DNA from: Turritopsis dohrnii
Lineage: Eukaryota; Cnidaria; Hydrozoa; Anthoathecata; Oceaniidae
Assembly: GCA_027922465.2 (NCBI GenBank)
Contig: BQMF02000010.1
Coordinates: 992,001 to 1,056,000 of the forward strand
Direction of reading: 5' to 3'
DNA length: 64,000 nt
The position numbers and the translations under genes are program-made. The notes under the pieces are model-generated. The model saw only the letters and a list, made by a program, of their open reading frames with translations. It did no database searches and had not been told where the DNA came from. Below are positions 1 through 9,738 of the stretch, one piece after another. The stretch's first letter is position 1. Every line of letters begins with the position of its first letter.

Positions 1-5
1 ATCGA

Positions 6-41
6 TGACGTCATTGCTTGCGCCAAAATCTGATGACGTCA
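6..41. promoter_or_regulatory. Two CRE-like palindromes (TGACGTCA)
   Basis: TGACGTCA occurs at 6-13 and again at 34-41, each inside a slightly longer palindrome. This is the CREB/ATF half-site pair sequence. There is no gene next to it that it obviously serves, and such palindromes also occur inside MITEs, so a regulatory role is only a possibility. Confidence 0.2.
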
Positions 42-276
42 TCGGGTGCGTTTTTGCCTTCGTTTTCGTTTGTGTTCGTTTTTGCGCTGGAATCGGCAAT
101 TAACTATCTCTTAACTTGCTTCCACAAAACAATTTTGCTTCAACATTAATTTGAAAAAAGTCCCAAATAAACTGAAATAGGTTTACAAGCTCAAGCTCAG
201 TGTTTCAGGAATTACATCTTTCCAGGAGTTCGTAATATCTAATTTTGTGAAATTTCGAAAACATCAGCTATTTTTA

Positions 277-707
277 TAGTGCGTTCACTCTAACTTGGAT
301 AATGTCCTTTTGCACGATCTGGTGGAAATTGAGCGTCAATTCCCACAACACTTAAAAATACGAAATTTCTGTGATAACATTTTTCTAGGCTAAAAAAATC
401 CGAGGGTTCTGTGTGAAAAACATTCAATCCTTTTAAAGTGATAATTCTAATTACCAAAGCGTGATTATTTTAACAAGACAAAAGACGATCAATGACTTTT
501 AAGTGCTTTGGGAATTGTCAGCACGTTTTAGTTGAAGTTATAAAAAGCCATTATCCAAATAGTTCGCACTGGCATGACCCCCTGACAAAAATTCAACTTT
601 CATCGTTAAAATTGAATCATTGCTTTTTTTATTTGCGTTCTGTTTCATTACTTTAACGTGTCTGATAAAAATCATTAACGATTATCCAAGTTAGAGTGAA
701 CGCACTA
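277..707. mobile_element. 431-bp MITE, copy 1 (TA target duplication)
   Basis: The ends are 27-bp perfect inverted repeats starting TAGTGCGTTCACTC, flanked by TA at 275-276 and 708-709. The interior has no coding capacity. A second copy of exactly the same length lies at 1858-2288 and differs by about four substitutions by eye, so both insertions look recent. The TA duplication points to mobilisation by a Tc1/mariner/pogo-type transposase, but the ends do not match the pogo-like element at 6870-15706. Confidence 0.9.
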
Positions 708-1409
708 TATGTACTGAAATCAATAACACCAAGTTGATGTTGACTCAGTGTATCTGTGTAATTGTAAAAGTTCAATATACATGTGAAATTCTTCTTTATC
801 AACTGTCCTTTTACGCTTTTCTAAGTGCTTCTTGTAAAAAAACGAGCCATTCTTGTATTTCTACCAGCATTATTTACAAGAGTAACTGAATGCAGATCAC
901 AAATTAACTTCGATATTCTCATGGACTGAATCAACAACTTTTAATACATCATTATCCCCAACAAAAACAACAGTGGTGGGGATTTGTAAGGTTACGTTCT
1001 CATCCAAATCATCTACATTCACGTCAAAATCGGCCAGAACAACATTTTCTTCATCTGACATAATCACAGTAGCGACTAAAACCTCAATATTTTCGTCAAA
1101 ATCGAGATCTTCAAAATTCAATTCCTCATTATCAAAACACGTGCTGTTGGTCGTCATATTGAATATAAATGAAAGGTATTCTGGCGTGTACATTCAGGAC
1201 AAAAAACTACAAGTAATTTCATTCGTCCAACTCAAACAATAAAATGCAATCTGATTGGTTTAATAAGGAAAAAATTCCTTTGTTTTAAAATGCGTGAGCA
1301 AAATTGAATAGATAACAAGGTTGGTAACAATAGATTTATACTCGTTCACTATCCATCTACTCACAACAGGCGCTGATACAGGGTTAGTCAAGTTAGTCGC
1401 AACGACTAA
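708..1409. other. Non-coding or unassigned stretch with one acidic ORF
   Basis: A 98-codon minus-strand frame at 897-1193 encodes an acidic, Asp/Glu/Val-rich peptide with loosely repeated FDENIEV-like segments. The opposite strand of the same bases is open too (973-1242, Ser/Thr-rich), which suggests low-complexity sequence rather than a gene. I recognise no domain. Nothing else in this stretch is supported. Confidence 0.3.
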
Positions 1410-1579
1410 CGTCAAGACTTAAAGACGATTTATGATGAATTGATTAAAACTGTTGCTGGAAAGCCTATGTTTAGTCAAGCAAGCCTTTACAACTTGTTGA
1501 CTGTCCAAAAGACACTTTCTAGAAATTTATGTGTGGAAAATGATGTCCCTGATGGCTTTAAAAATTTCATTGCTTTGAG
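1410..1579 (+). pseudogene. OTU-zinc-finger gene, upstream exon remnant
   Basis: This is an open frame of 56 codons ending in a good splice donor (GAG|GTAAGT at 1580). Its predicted peptide contains ELIKTVAGKPMFSQASLYNLL and ends FKNFIALR. It precedes, in the same orientation, an exon with the OTU cysteine motif at 2818. A phase-2 intron joins cleanly to an acceptor ending ACAG at 2817. I infer that this is the exon before the OTU domain of the broken gene continued at 2818, 6374 and 15709. No start codon was identified; the upstream border is a stop codon at 1407-1409. Confidence 0.45.
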
Positions 1580-1644
1580 GTAAGTCTCATAAGAATTAGG
1601 AAAAATTAAGCTATTCTTGAAACCATAATAACAATTTAATTATA

Positions 1645-2699
1645 CAGTGTGTCCCAGAGAATTTCGGTCTGAGATTTTAACAAGCTGTAACTTTTCACAC
1701 ATATATCAGATTTTAGAGATTTTTACACCTATCGATAGCATTTCTTTCAAGGATTTTAAAAACCTATATTTTAAATAATTTAGTCGAACACCTTTGAAGT
1801 AAAAAGGATTTCTTTAAACTGTTACGGTCATTAACTCCTTAATGGTTAATAAAAGTATAGTGCGTTCACTCTAACTTGGATAATGTCCTTTTGCACGATC
1901 TGGTGGAAATTGAGCGTCAATTCCCACAACACTTAAAAATACGAAATTTCTGTGATAACATTTTTCTAGGCTAAAAAAGTCCGGGGGTTCTGTGTGAAAA
2001 ACATTCAATCTTTTTAAAGTGATAATTCTAATTACCAAAGCGTGATTATTTTAACAAGACAAAAGACGATCAATGACTTTTAAGTGCTTTGGGAATTGTC
2101 AGCACGTTTTAGTTGAAGTTATAAAAAGCCATTATCCAAATAGTTCGCACTGGCATGACCCCCTGACAAAAATTCAACTTTCATCGTTAAAATTGAATCA
2201 TTGCTTTTTTTGTTTGCGTTCTGTTTCATTACTTTAACGTGTCTGATAAAAATCATTAACGATTATCCAAGTTAGAGTGAACGCACTATAAGTTTTCACG
2301 TACGATTATTCTTTTGTTTATAAAGAACATGTCGTGGTGTTATTGAACACACTAAAATTATAATCTCATCACAAAGTTAAAAATTGTGAGACGGGGGCTT
2401 CTACAAAATTGCTTTGACATCATATGAGCAATCTGTAGTTGCCACAAAAACTTTTTTCCACTGAGATCCAGAGTCTATCAGAGTTAAGAAGTGAAATTGT
2501 TGACGCAGCAAATAATCTTAGACAAAATCAAAATTTTATTCACCACTCCAAGTTAAAGGGTTTTGGAGAACAAAATGTATACTTTTAGAATCTATGAATA
2601 AAATCCTATCGAATGGTGTAAAAATTGCTGAAATCTGATATATGTGTGAAAGGTTATGAGCTGTTAAAATCTCTGACCGAAATTCTCTGGGACACACTG
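1645..2699. mobile_element. Mariner-type MITE carrying a nested MITE
   Basis: Long imperfect inverted repeats (about 120 bp) begin CAGTGTGTCCCAGAGAA at both ends and are flanked by TA at 1643-1644 and 2700-2701. Without the nested 431-bp insert at 1858-2288 the element is about 620 bp and has no coding frame. The CAGTG start and TA duplication are typical of Tc1/mariner-derived MITEs. It lies inside the predicted intron of the OTU gene remnant. A different MITE with a similar start (CAGTGTGTCTC) is at 58648-58964. Confidence 0.88.
1858..2288. mobile_element. 431-bp MITE, copy 2, nested in the mariner-type MITE
   Basis: Same family, length and orientation as the copy at 277-707, with the same 27-bp inverted ends and flanking TA at 1856-1857 and 2289-2290. 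It sits inside the element at 1645-2699 and is therefore younger than it. Confidence 0.9.
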
Positions 2700-2817
2700 T
2701 ACATGATTGTCGTGTTTTTTGATGTTAGATTAGTATGTCATTATTTTTTGTGTAAACATTTTGGTCGCTTAAATTTTTGATTTAGAAAATACTTCTAAAT
2801 CTGGCTAATCAAGACAG

Positions 2818-2957
2818 GATTTTATGTAAACAAGGCACTGAAGTTGTTATTATGAATTGCTTATACAGTGCTTTATCCATTGTTTTATGTGGTGATAACA
2901 GTTTGGTTGGTGAGTTAAAAATGTTAATAGCTATTGATTTATTTTTAAACTCATTTT
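2818..2957 (+). pseudogene. OTU-like cysteine protease domain, first part
   Basis: The frame reads ILCKQGTEVV, then NCLYSALSIVLCGDN, then LKMLIAIDLFLNSFY. This matches the start of an OTU domain: catalytic Cys in GNCLYSAL, followed by the helix that ends in LFLNS. The residues before Cys are IM instead of the usual DG, so the catalytic loop is altered. The frame runs into the ATT-rich 3' end of an L2-like retrotransposon at about 2958 and resumes after it at 6374 with YAKHPMF, the expected continuation. OTU proteins are deubiquitinases, but this family travels with transposable elements and its role is unknown. Confidence 0.6.
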
Positions 2958-3105
2958 ATAATAATAATAATATAATAATAATAATCGATTTATTTCCAAT
3001 TCCAAAATTTACATTGGTTCTTCTATTGGAAATGCGAAGTTGTGTGTATGTATAAGCGAGTCAATATAAAAGTAAGATTAAATTACAAAACTATTATTAC
3101 TCTAA

Positions 3106-3135
<30 letters not shown>

Positions 3136-3140
<5 letters not shown>

Positions 3141-5076
3141 TATTTTGACTTAATATTCTTGCAGTAGCACGGTCAAAATAGTATTTCTTTGCATCGCTGC
3201 AGAACTTGTCATAATAAGTTTCTCGTCTTAATGGCTGCGGAAGTTCATTGAATCGTTTGCCTGCGACATAGCAGAATGATCCTTTGATATTGCCTGTTTC
3301 TACTTCCAGCATTCTGTTCTCGTTTCCGCGAAGGTTTACCGCTCTCGTTGACTTTCGTGTAAGCTGTAAATAAATTGGCCAGTTGTCTGATTTGTATAAC
3401 GACTTGTGAGCAGCTTTAACGAGAGATAAAGATATTCTTTCATCGACTGGTAGCCAATGCAGGGTTAGTACGTCGCTGTCATTGCAGTATCTGTTGTAGA
3501 TAAAGCTGGCGGCAGAACGTTGAATTTTTTGTAAGCGTTTAATTAGGTAAGCAGGTGCATCTGCAAAAATGAGATTGGCATAATCAATTTTCGCAAGAAC
3601 TAGAGACTGCACCAGCGACTTCTTTACGTTGAAGGAGGCAGATCTTTTGAATTGTTTTAAAGATCTGAGGGTTGCCATACAAGATTTTAGAACTTTGTTT
3701 ATGTGGGTATTCCATGTTAGATGCAGATGAAAGTGCACACCAAGTATCCTGTATTCTTCTAGATATTCAATTGGTTGACCGTTACTGGAACGTAAAATAT
3801 GTCCTTGACTGTGAAAATTGTGCACCTTCGCCATTTTTGGCTTTAAGAATAACATGGCTTTTGTTTTCTTTGTGTTAAGGTGAAGATTGTTTTTATGTGA
3901 CCATGTTTCCAGTCGGTCCATCTCTAGCTGCATCGAATTGATCGTTGCATCCAGAACATTTGGTTTCATCCCACGGAAAAGCGTCGTATCATCAGCATAT
4001 TGTAAATAACAACTCGTTCCATTTTGACTGATCATAGTCACGTACAAGTTAAACAGCAACGGACCAAGTATACTTCCTTGAGGTACACCAAATTCGACAC
4101 GGAGCAATTTTGAAGATTTGTCATCAATTTGGACGAACTGCTGACGGTTCTGAAGATAATCGTTTAGTAGCTCTATATATGACTTTGAGAAACCCAGTTG
4201 ATGGAGCTGATGTATTAGCGTTGGGTAGTCAACAGTGTCAAATGCCTTCGAGAAATCAGCAAAGATAGCCAACGTAACTTCACCTCTGTTCATTGAGTCT
4301 ATTATGCTATCTTTTAGCTTCATTAGCAAGGTCGTTGTTGAGTGGCCTTTTCTGAAGCCAGATTGATGTTGGTGGTAAATGTTTTGGTTCTCGATAAACT
4401 CCGTCATCTGGTTTAGGATAATTCTTTCAAACACTTTTGAAAGGATTGGCAATATGCTAATAGGGCGGTAGTCGGCCAAGGTAGTTGGGTTTGCTATTTT
4501 CGGTACTGGGCATATACGGCTTACTTTCCATTGCTCGGGGAAGGACGAAGTGCTGATGCATGTGTTGATGATATGCGTTAATGGGGATACTAAGTAGCTG
4601 GAGACACTTCTTATGTACTTTGCTGGAATTTGATCGTAACCGGTGGAGCAATCTGATCGTAGTGATCTTAGTGCTTTTTCTACCTCAAGGTAAGTGGTTT
4701 GATGAAGACGAAAAGAGTGTGGAGTATCAGTAAGGTTATCAATGATTTCCTTGGTTATAGAGTCACTACTGGGATTCTTTCCAGTTGTACGGGTGGCAGT
4801 GTTCTTGAAGAAGGTGTTGATGTCGTCAGGGTCGACTTGGATGTTTTTAAGGTTTGGGTGAAGTATCTTGTTAATAACCTGCCAAACTACTTTGTTGTTT
4901 TTGTTGCTCAGAAGTTTTTTGAGGAACTCAGATTTGGTTTTGCGTATTTCAGCTTTGAGGCAATTACGTGTTGTTCTTAATTTTGCCTTGTTCTCTTCTG
5001 ATGATGTTGTTCGTACCAGCTTACGCAATCGATTTCGTTCTTGCTGAAGTTGCGTGAGGTTCACTTTTTCATCCAT
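3136..5076 (-). CDS. Reverse transcriptase ORF of the L2-like retrotransposon
   Basis: The 646-residue product has the non-LTR reverse-transcriptase blocks in order: DYRPISILPILSKVFERI, then FADFSKAFDTVDY with the first catalytic Asp, GVPQGSILGPLLF, and YADDTTLF with the catalytic Asp pair. A C-terminal region follows. The N-terminus (about 75 residues) is the basic linker that normally connects endonuclease and RT in one polyprotein. Its ATG lies inside the end of the endonuclease frame (16-bp overlap, shifted frame). The RT would copy the element RNA at a nicked target. All RT motifs are intact, but the copy has lost its 5' end, so autonomous activity is unlikely. Confidence 0.9.
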
Positions 5077-6374
5077 GGAGAGGGTGGTCGTGTCAGTTTT
5101 ACTCGTTTCAGAGGTGCATGTTTGTTGATGCAGTCCAATATCATATTATTTAGTAGGTTTACTTTGTCAGATACATCGTCGACTCCATAAACTATACTTA
5201 GAGGTAATGCGCTGAAATCTCTAACGAATTCATCGATTAACAAATTCCTCTCATCACGAATGAATCTGTATCGTGGTTCATATCTGGAAGGGCATTTTTT
5301 GAAAACGGCAAAGGGAGCGTCATGATCACTTATTTCATCGCATAGAACGATACCTTCATGAACTAGCTTCAATGTACAGCCTGAAATTATATGGTCAATT
5401 AATGCTGTATCTTTCCTTGTCGGATTGGTGACATGTTGTTTTAGATTGTAGGTATCGAGTATCTCGTTATAGACCCTGCACTCCATAGTAGGCTTCAAAA
5501 TATCGATATTGAAGTCTCCGGTGATGATTATTGGACCTTCATGATTAAGTGTGATTTGAGACAGCATGCCATCAAATTTTTGAAGCCAAGCAAGCTTTTC
5601 AGTGGATTTGCTGCTTGGTTGATAGATCGTTCCTATCAAAACGCTAGAACGCTTATTGTTCCCTTTAATTTCGATCCACTGATTTTCAACAGAATTATCA
5701 ATGGCATTGAGATCGTTCCGTTCTTTGAATTTCATATTAGATTTGACATAATAGCCAACTCCACCGCCTTTAATGACATCACGATTTCGAAAACCACAGA
5801 CATATCCTGGAATTTCAACGTATTTCAATATATTATGATTGTCTTTTAGCCAGGTCTCAGAGAGAGTTATCACATCGAATTCGTAGGTCTTCAGCATAGC
5901 TTCAAATTCGGAAAAAGTTGACATGATGGCTTGGGTATTTAAATGTGCGATAGAGAGATGTTTCCTCAGTTGGTTTAGTTTTGAAATGTTTGGTGAGTTT
6001 GCTGGATCTTTTAGCAAAGCATTACTCACTATTTGATCATTAAGATCTCTAACCTGATGGAATGGAAGTTGAGCTAACAGGCAAGTTGAACAGGTCCATG
6101 TTGATGGTAGGCGTGAATTGGTGATCTGTATAGAGGAGATTTTCGTACATTTCAAGTGTGTTTGTTCTTTGCACGTTAAGCATTCCAGTCGCTTACTGTT
6201 GCTGCGTACGGTTTTACCGCATTTGGTACAGCTCACAGGAACTGGGTTAGTCTCTATGTCTCCTGATAATAATAAGCAATACCTGCTATCATGATTAGCG
6301 TAGTACGTAATCGGAGCTGACCATCGGTATCGGTTTGGTTTCTTGCAAGTGATTCGCTGCGTGTTAGCTTGATG
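5061..6374 (-). CDS. Zinc-finger and APE-type endonuclease ORF of the L2-like retrotransposon (5' partial)
   Basis: From the N-terminal side it encodes a 2A-like motif (DIETNPVP at 6237-6260) and a PHD/RING-like Cys/His finger (CTKCGKTV, then CLTCKEQTHLKCT and WTCSTC). The apurinic-type endonuclease domain follows, with AHLNTQ, LSETW, GDFNIDIL, LIDHII and SDHDAP carrying the usual Asn, Glu, Asp and His residues. The endonuclease nicks target DNA for RT priming. The frame stays open to 6422, but the codons above 6374 are antisense OTU-gene sequence, so the true start is missing. It ends in a stop 16 bp after the RT frame's ATG begins. Confidence 0.85.
   Translation of the reverse strand, partial: HQANTQRITCKKPNRYRWSAPITYYANHDSRYCLLLSGDIETNPVPVSCTKCGKTVRSNSKRLECLTCKEQTHLKCTKISSIQITNSRLPSTWTCSTCLLAQLPFHQVRDLNDQIVSNALLKDPANSPNISKLNQLRKHLSIAHLNTQAIMSTFSEFEAMLKTYEFDVITLSETWLKDNHNILKYVEIPGYVCGFRNRDVIKGGGVGYYVKSNMKFKERNDLNAIDNSVENQWIEIKGNNKRSSVLIGTIYQPSSKSTEKLAWLQKFDGMLSQITLNHEGPIIITGDFNIDILKPTMECRVYNEILDTYNLKQHVTNPTRKDTALIDHIISGCTLKLVHEGIVLCDEISDHDAPFAVFKKCPSRYEPRYRFIRDERNLLIDEFVRDFSALPLSIVYGVDDVSDKVNLLNNMILDCINKHAPLKRVKLTRPPSPWMKK
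6237..6260 (-). other. 2A-like peptide motif with NPVP variant
   Basis: The frame encodes LLLSGDIETNPVPV. The 2A ribosome-skipping consensus is DxExNPGP; every position fits except the Gly, which is Val (GTT) here. 2A-like sequences at the N-terminus of APE-type non-LTR retrotransposon proteins are established. The Gly-to-Val change should abolish skipping, so this copy probably makes an uncleaved product. Confidence 0.7.
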
Positions 6375-6867
6375 TGTATGCAAAACACCCAATGTTTCAG
6401 AGTTTATGCTCAAAGTATCCAAATCAGTTCCAAAATATTGGAAACTTACTTGCCATGTCAGTTACCCACAAATCCATTGATTCTGGGAAAAGAGAGGATG
6501 ATCTGGTAAGGGAAGAGGCCATTCATATTTGCCAGAATTTTGTTTGGTCCAAATTTCTTTGTGTACTAGCCCTTTCAACTGTGTGTTGTCGGAATGTACA
6601 GTGGTTTTACAGGACAACAGGTGCTTTACTTAAGTATAGCACTATGTTTAATCAATTGATTGTACCCCGCACTACTTCCTCCTCAAGTGAAACAATATCA
6701 TTACTATTTTGTTTTGAGGGGACACCCCCCACAACCTTACAAACATAATCATTATGTACCTCTTATATTTCACTCAGGAAGTAGTAATGCTCTGAAACGA
6801 AAGATGGGACAATTATCTATTTTCAAGTTTATGGGCACAATGCCTTCTCAGGATAGTTCCATAAATG
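6374..6867 (+). pseudogene. OTU-like domain, second part, frameshifted
   Basis: The frame resumes with YAKHPMFQSLCSKYP, continues through EEAIHICQNFVWSKFLCVLAL and KYSTMFNQLIVPRT, and shifts frame near 6740. It then reads NHYVPLIFHSG, which holds the expected OTU catalytic-His position (NHYVPL). A linker GQLSIFKFMG follows. The ICQN..W..FLCVLALS and KYS..FNQ..PR pattern is like the vertnin/OTU-type proteins found in repetitive elements. The gene stops at the TA at 6868, where the pogo-like element begins. The zinc-finger part continues on the far side at 15709. Confidence 0.6.
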
Positions 6868-6918
6868 TACCTTATTACACAAAATGTACACTACATGTTT
6901 TTTTTGCGCCAGAAACTA

Positions 6919-7023
6919 ACGCGGTCATTAATTAACGCGGATCCTGGAGGTAAAATTGTAAATGTGTAGAAATCAACGCGGATCGAGACCCATGTGTCTT
7001 AAAGTGTACAGTATTTAACGCGG
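6919..7023 (+). repeat. Left subterminal motif cluster (AACGCGG)
   Basis: Four copies of (T/C)AACGCGG occur in about 105 bp, at roughly 6918, 6934, 6974 and 7016, all in the same orientation. Related AACACGG/AACGCG/CGCGTTA copies lie at 15508-15582 near the other end. Subterminal repeats of this kind commonly bind transposase; that role is inference here. A 23-bp A-run follows at about 7034. Confidence 0.5.
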
Positions 7024-7105
7024 AGGAATTGTACAAAAAAAAAAAAAAAAAAAAAAAGAATGAAAGAGAAATGATTGAAACCAATAACTTTTTTTTTCAT
7101 CACTA

Positions 7106-7385
7106 CCCAGCAGGCACCCAACGTTATACTAACGTTAGTGTTACGTTATTTTTTACGTTGTGGTAACGTTAGTGGTTGGTTAGAATGGAAGTCTTTTTTT
7201 AATTAGTATAACGTTAAATACTTACGTTAGTATAACGTTAGATACTTACGTTAGTATAACGTTAAATACTTACGTTAGTATAACGTTAAATACTTACGTT
7301 AGTATAACGTTAAATACTTACGTTAGTATAACGTTAAATACTTACGTTAGCATAACGTTAGAAAGTTACATCAGGACAACGTTAA
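7106..7385 (+). repeat. Left arm of the foldback element: 24-bp tandem array
   Basis: About six to seven copies of a 24-bp unit (TTACGTTAGTATAACG then TTAAATAC) run from about 7215 to 7360, preceded by diverged ACGTTA-rich sequence. The right arm holds the same unit reversed. Confidence 0.85.
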
Positions 7386-8104
7386 ATTTCGTTAACAACA
7401 TCAAAATGTTAAAACATTGTAATGACTTCTGAAGTCATTATAAACAAATCCCGGTGTCCATCCCAACAAAGTAAGACAAATGACGAAAACAGCGAATAGT
7501 CATAGAAGTTGATATTTACCTTTAATTGACAAGAAAAGTATATTTTTATGTCTATATTTACGCATGCCTAATAGAAGAAAAAGAAACAAATATAAGTGAA
7601 GGTGTTAAACGAATGCTTGTGGTTACGGCAAATTGCAATAAATGAAAATCAATAGAAATTTATGCTAGAACAGATATCTATTTTCCAGCTGACTAATGTC
7701 CATAGAACAGACATTTTGTGCTTTCATATGTTAACAAAGCAAAACACTCTGGGGATACAACAAAATTAATCAGAAACCTTGAGTAAAAGATTTCTATTAA
7801 AAATAATCAAGTAGCAGGCCCTAATACTCTAGCTATCATCTATAAGTCATGTAGTACAGATCTTGCCAGCAAAACCAAGATTAAATAATCAAACTGATTT
7901 CTCGTTTTAAGGCTAGACTAGCGCGAAGTATATAATAGATATATAATAGACATATTACCATGTGTAAAATGGAGAGGAAATACTAGGTTAGCACGGTAAA
8001 AGCGAGTTTTTTCAAGAGATACACTTCTTAATTGAAAAGGCGAAAATGTGTAGCAAGTGCGAATCAAAATTCATATCATCCTCAAGGACTTACTTATGAT
8101 AGCC

Positions 8105-8618
8105 CTTACTAACGTAAGTATTTAACGTTATACTAATTAAAAAAAGACTTCCATTCTAACCTACCACTAACGTTACCACAACGTAAAAAATAACGTAACA
8201 CTAACGTTAGTATAACGTAAATTAACGAAATTTAACGTTATACTAACGTAAGTATCTAACGTTATACTAACGTAAGTATCTAACGTTATACTAACGTAAG
8301 TATTTAACGTTATACTAATTAAAAAAAGACTTCCATTCTAACCAACCACTAACGTTACCACAACGTAAAAACTAACGTAACACTAACGTAAATACAACGT
8401 AAATTAACGAAATTTAACGTTATACTAACGTAAGTATCTAACGTTATACTAACGTAAGTATCTAACGTTATAATAACGTAAGTATCTAACGTTATACTAA
8501 CGTAAGTATTTAACGTTATACTAATTAAAAAAGACTTCCATTCTAACCAACCACTAACGTTACCACAACGTAAAAACTAACGTAACAACGTTATAACGTA
8601 ATAACGTAACGTAACGTT
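8105..8618 (-). repeat. Right arm of the foldback element, part 1
   Basis: Reverse-complement copies of the 24-bp unit occur in three blocks separated by a repeated spacer (AATTAAAAAAAGACTTCC..CCAACCACTAACG). The array therefore has a higher-order period of about 190-200 bp. It is split from part 2 (12600-12981) by the CR1-like retrotransposon. Confidence 0.85.
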
Positions 8619-8639
8619 TGAAAATAAAGGATTAGCAAC

Positions 8640-9683
8640 ATGGCGGACAGACGTGTAACGCGTGCTGCTAGTAAACGAGAAATTATTATACTAGATAACA
8701 AGAAAACTTCACAAGAAGAAAGCCTTATCTCAAACAAGCTGACAGAACTTTCTTTAAACGAAGAAGTTGAAGTGGAAGTTGAAGTGTTAGACTCGAAGGA
8801 AACCGAAAAATTATGGGAGGAAACGAAATCTGAATATATTGATTGTAAGTTCCTTAAACTTAAAGTCGAACTGATGAACTCCCTTCAATCGGTATTGGAT
8901 AAAAGATTTTCCTTACAAGATAATGTCATTACCAGCCTTAAAAACGAGAATGATTTTCTAAAGGGACAGTTAACTGAGTGTACTAAATTACTAAATACTG
9001 TTGTTTCGCTATCTCAGAGAACGAATTATGATGAGTCAGCAAAAATTTCTACTTTGCATTTTTATCACAAAAGTTCTCATACATCGCTACAAGCTGCTGA
9101 AAATTTAGATTCAACATTAAATTCTTTTACAAATCGTGAGAACAATACATCGATTATTACTTGTATTGACGATGAGCGAATTGACAATCTAGGTAATAAT
9201 AGCACATTACTTGAGACAAACATTACCCAAGACAATAATTACATTCAAACATCTTTACACGAACAATTGTTGGACGTAAGAAAAAGACAAAAAGCTAAGT
9301 TCGAAGAGAAAAAGATATGTGAGAAAGTGGCTCTTAGAAAAAGGTTGGAAAAACTCGCCTGTTACGATGAATGCGTAGAGGATATCACCTCAACGATTGA
9401 AAGTGAACCGGTCGTTTCTAGTAACGAAGTCAGTGCTGCGTTCGAAAATGAATATACAACAACGACTCAGAACAATCAGAACTCGCAGAATAACGTAAAT
9501 CAACGTCGAGTGTATATAGTTGGAGATAGCATGCTTAAAAATATAGAAGGGCATAAACTGACCGAAAAACTCGACTCAACAAAAGTTGTTATTAGATCGT
9601 ATAGTGGAGCAACAACAGAATGCATGCATGATTATGTTAAACCAAGCCTGCGTTCAAATCCAGACGTAGTAGACAAAAATTGA
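8640..9683 (+). CDS. ORF1 of the CR1-like retrotransposon (C-terminally truncated)
   Basis: The 347-residue frame starts at the first ATG after the array (AACATGG context). Residues 1-30 are basic. Residues about 60-130 and 205-240 are charged and coiled-coil-like. The last 55 residues (VYIVGDSMLKNIEGHKL, then RSYSGATTECMHDYVKPSL) match the start of a GDSL/SGNH hydrolase-like domain, with the nucleophile Ser in GDS. CR1-group ORF1 proteins commonly carry such an esterase domain and act as RNA-binding chaperones. The domain stops after DVVDKN where a deletion joins it out of frame to the endonuclease, so its C-terminal catalytic residues are absent. Confidence 0.8.
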   Translation: MADRRVTRAASKREIIILDNKKTSQEESLISNKLTELSLNEEVEVEVEVLDSKETEKLWEETKSEYIDCKFLKLKVELMNSLQSVLDKRFSLQDNVITSLKNENDFLKGQLTECTKLLNTVVSLSQRTNYDESAKISTLHFYHKSSHTSLQAAENLDSTLNSFTNRENNTSIITCIDDERIDNLGNNSTLLETNITQDNNYIQTSLHEQLLDVRKRQKAKFEEKKICEKVALRKRLEKLACYDECVEDITSTIESEPVVSSNEVSAAFENEYTTTTQNNQNSQNNVNQRRVYIVGDSMLKNIEGHKLTEKLDSTKVVIRSYSGATTECMHDYVKPSLRSNPDVVDKN

Positions 9684-9738
9684 TAATTCCTTTCCATCAG
9701 CGCAATTTAGCTTTGAAGGATTCAGCCAGCCTTACCGT

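Larger units (their letters stand above)
2958..6373 (-). mobile_element. L2-like non-LTR retrotransposon, 5'-truncated, splitting the OTU gene
   Basis: Read on the minus strand, the element has an endonuclease frame, a reverse-transcriptase frame, an A-rich run just after the stop (3109-3136), a short 3' UTR and an ATT-repeat end at about 2958-2985. The ATT tail fits L2/CR1-type elements better than a poly(A) tail. The upstream border near 6373 falls inside the N-terminal coding region: beyond it the sequence is OTU gene on the other strand. The copy is therefore 5'-truncated. I could not define a target duplication. The last 60 bp of its 3' UTR resemble the short fragment at 15587-15667. Confidence 0.85.

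Noticed and set aside
973..1242. Ser/Thr-rich plus-strand ORF
   Set aside because: It is the antisense of an acidic low-complexity frame; neither strand shows a domain.
1577..2790. Splice acceptor TTTGATTTAG at 2785 for the OTU gene
   Set aside because: With the phase-2 donor at 1579 it gives an immediate stop; the acceptor ending ACAG at 2817 keeps the frame open.
3109..3136. T-run as the poly(A) end of the L2-like element
   Set aside because: The run follows the RT stop directly, and about 120 bp of 3' UTR ending in an ATT repeat lies beyond it, matching the fragment at 15587-15667; the true end is at about 2958.
6374..6422. Endonuclease ORF start at the ATG at 6422
   Set aside because: This stretch on the other strand encodes the OTU-gene continuation (YAKHPMF...), so the minus-strand codons there are host antisense and the element is 5'-truncated.
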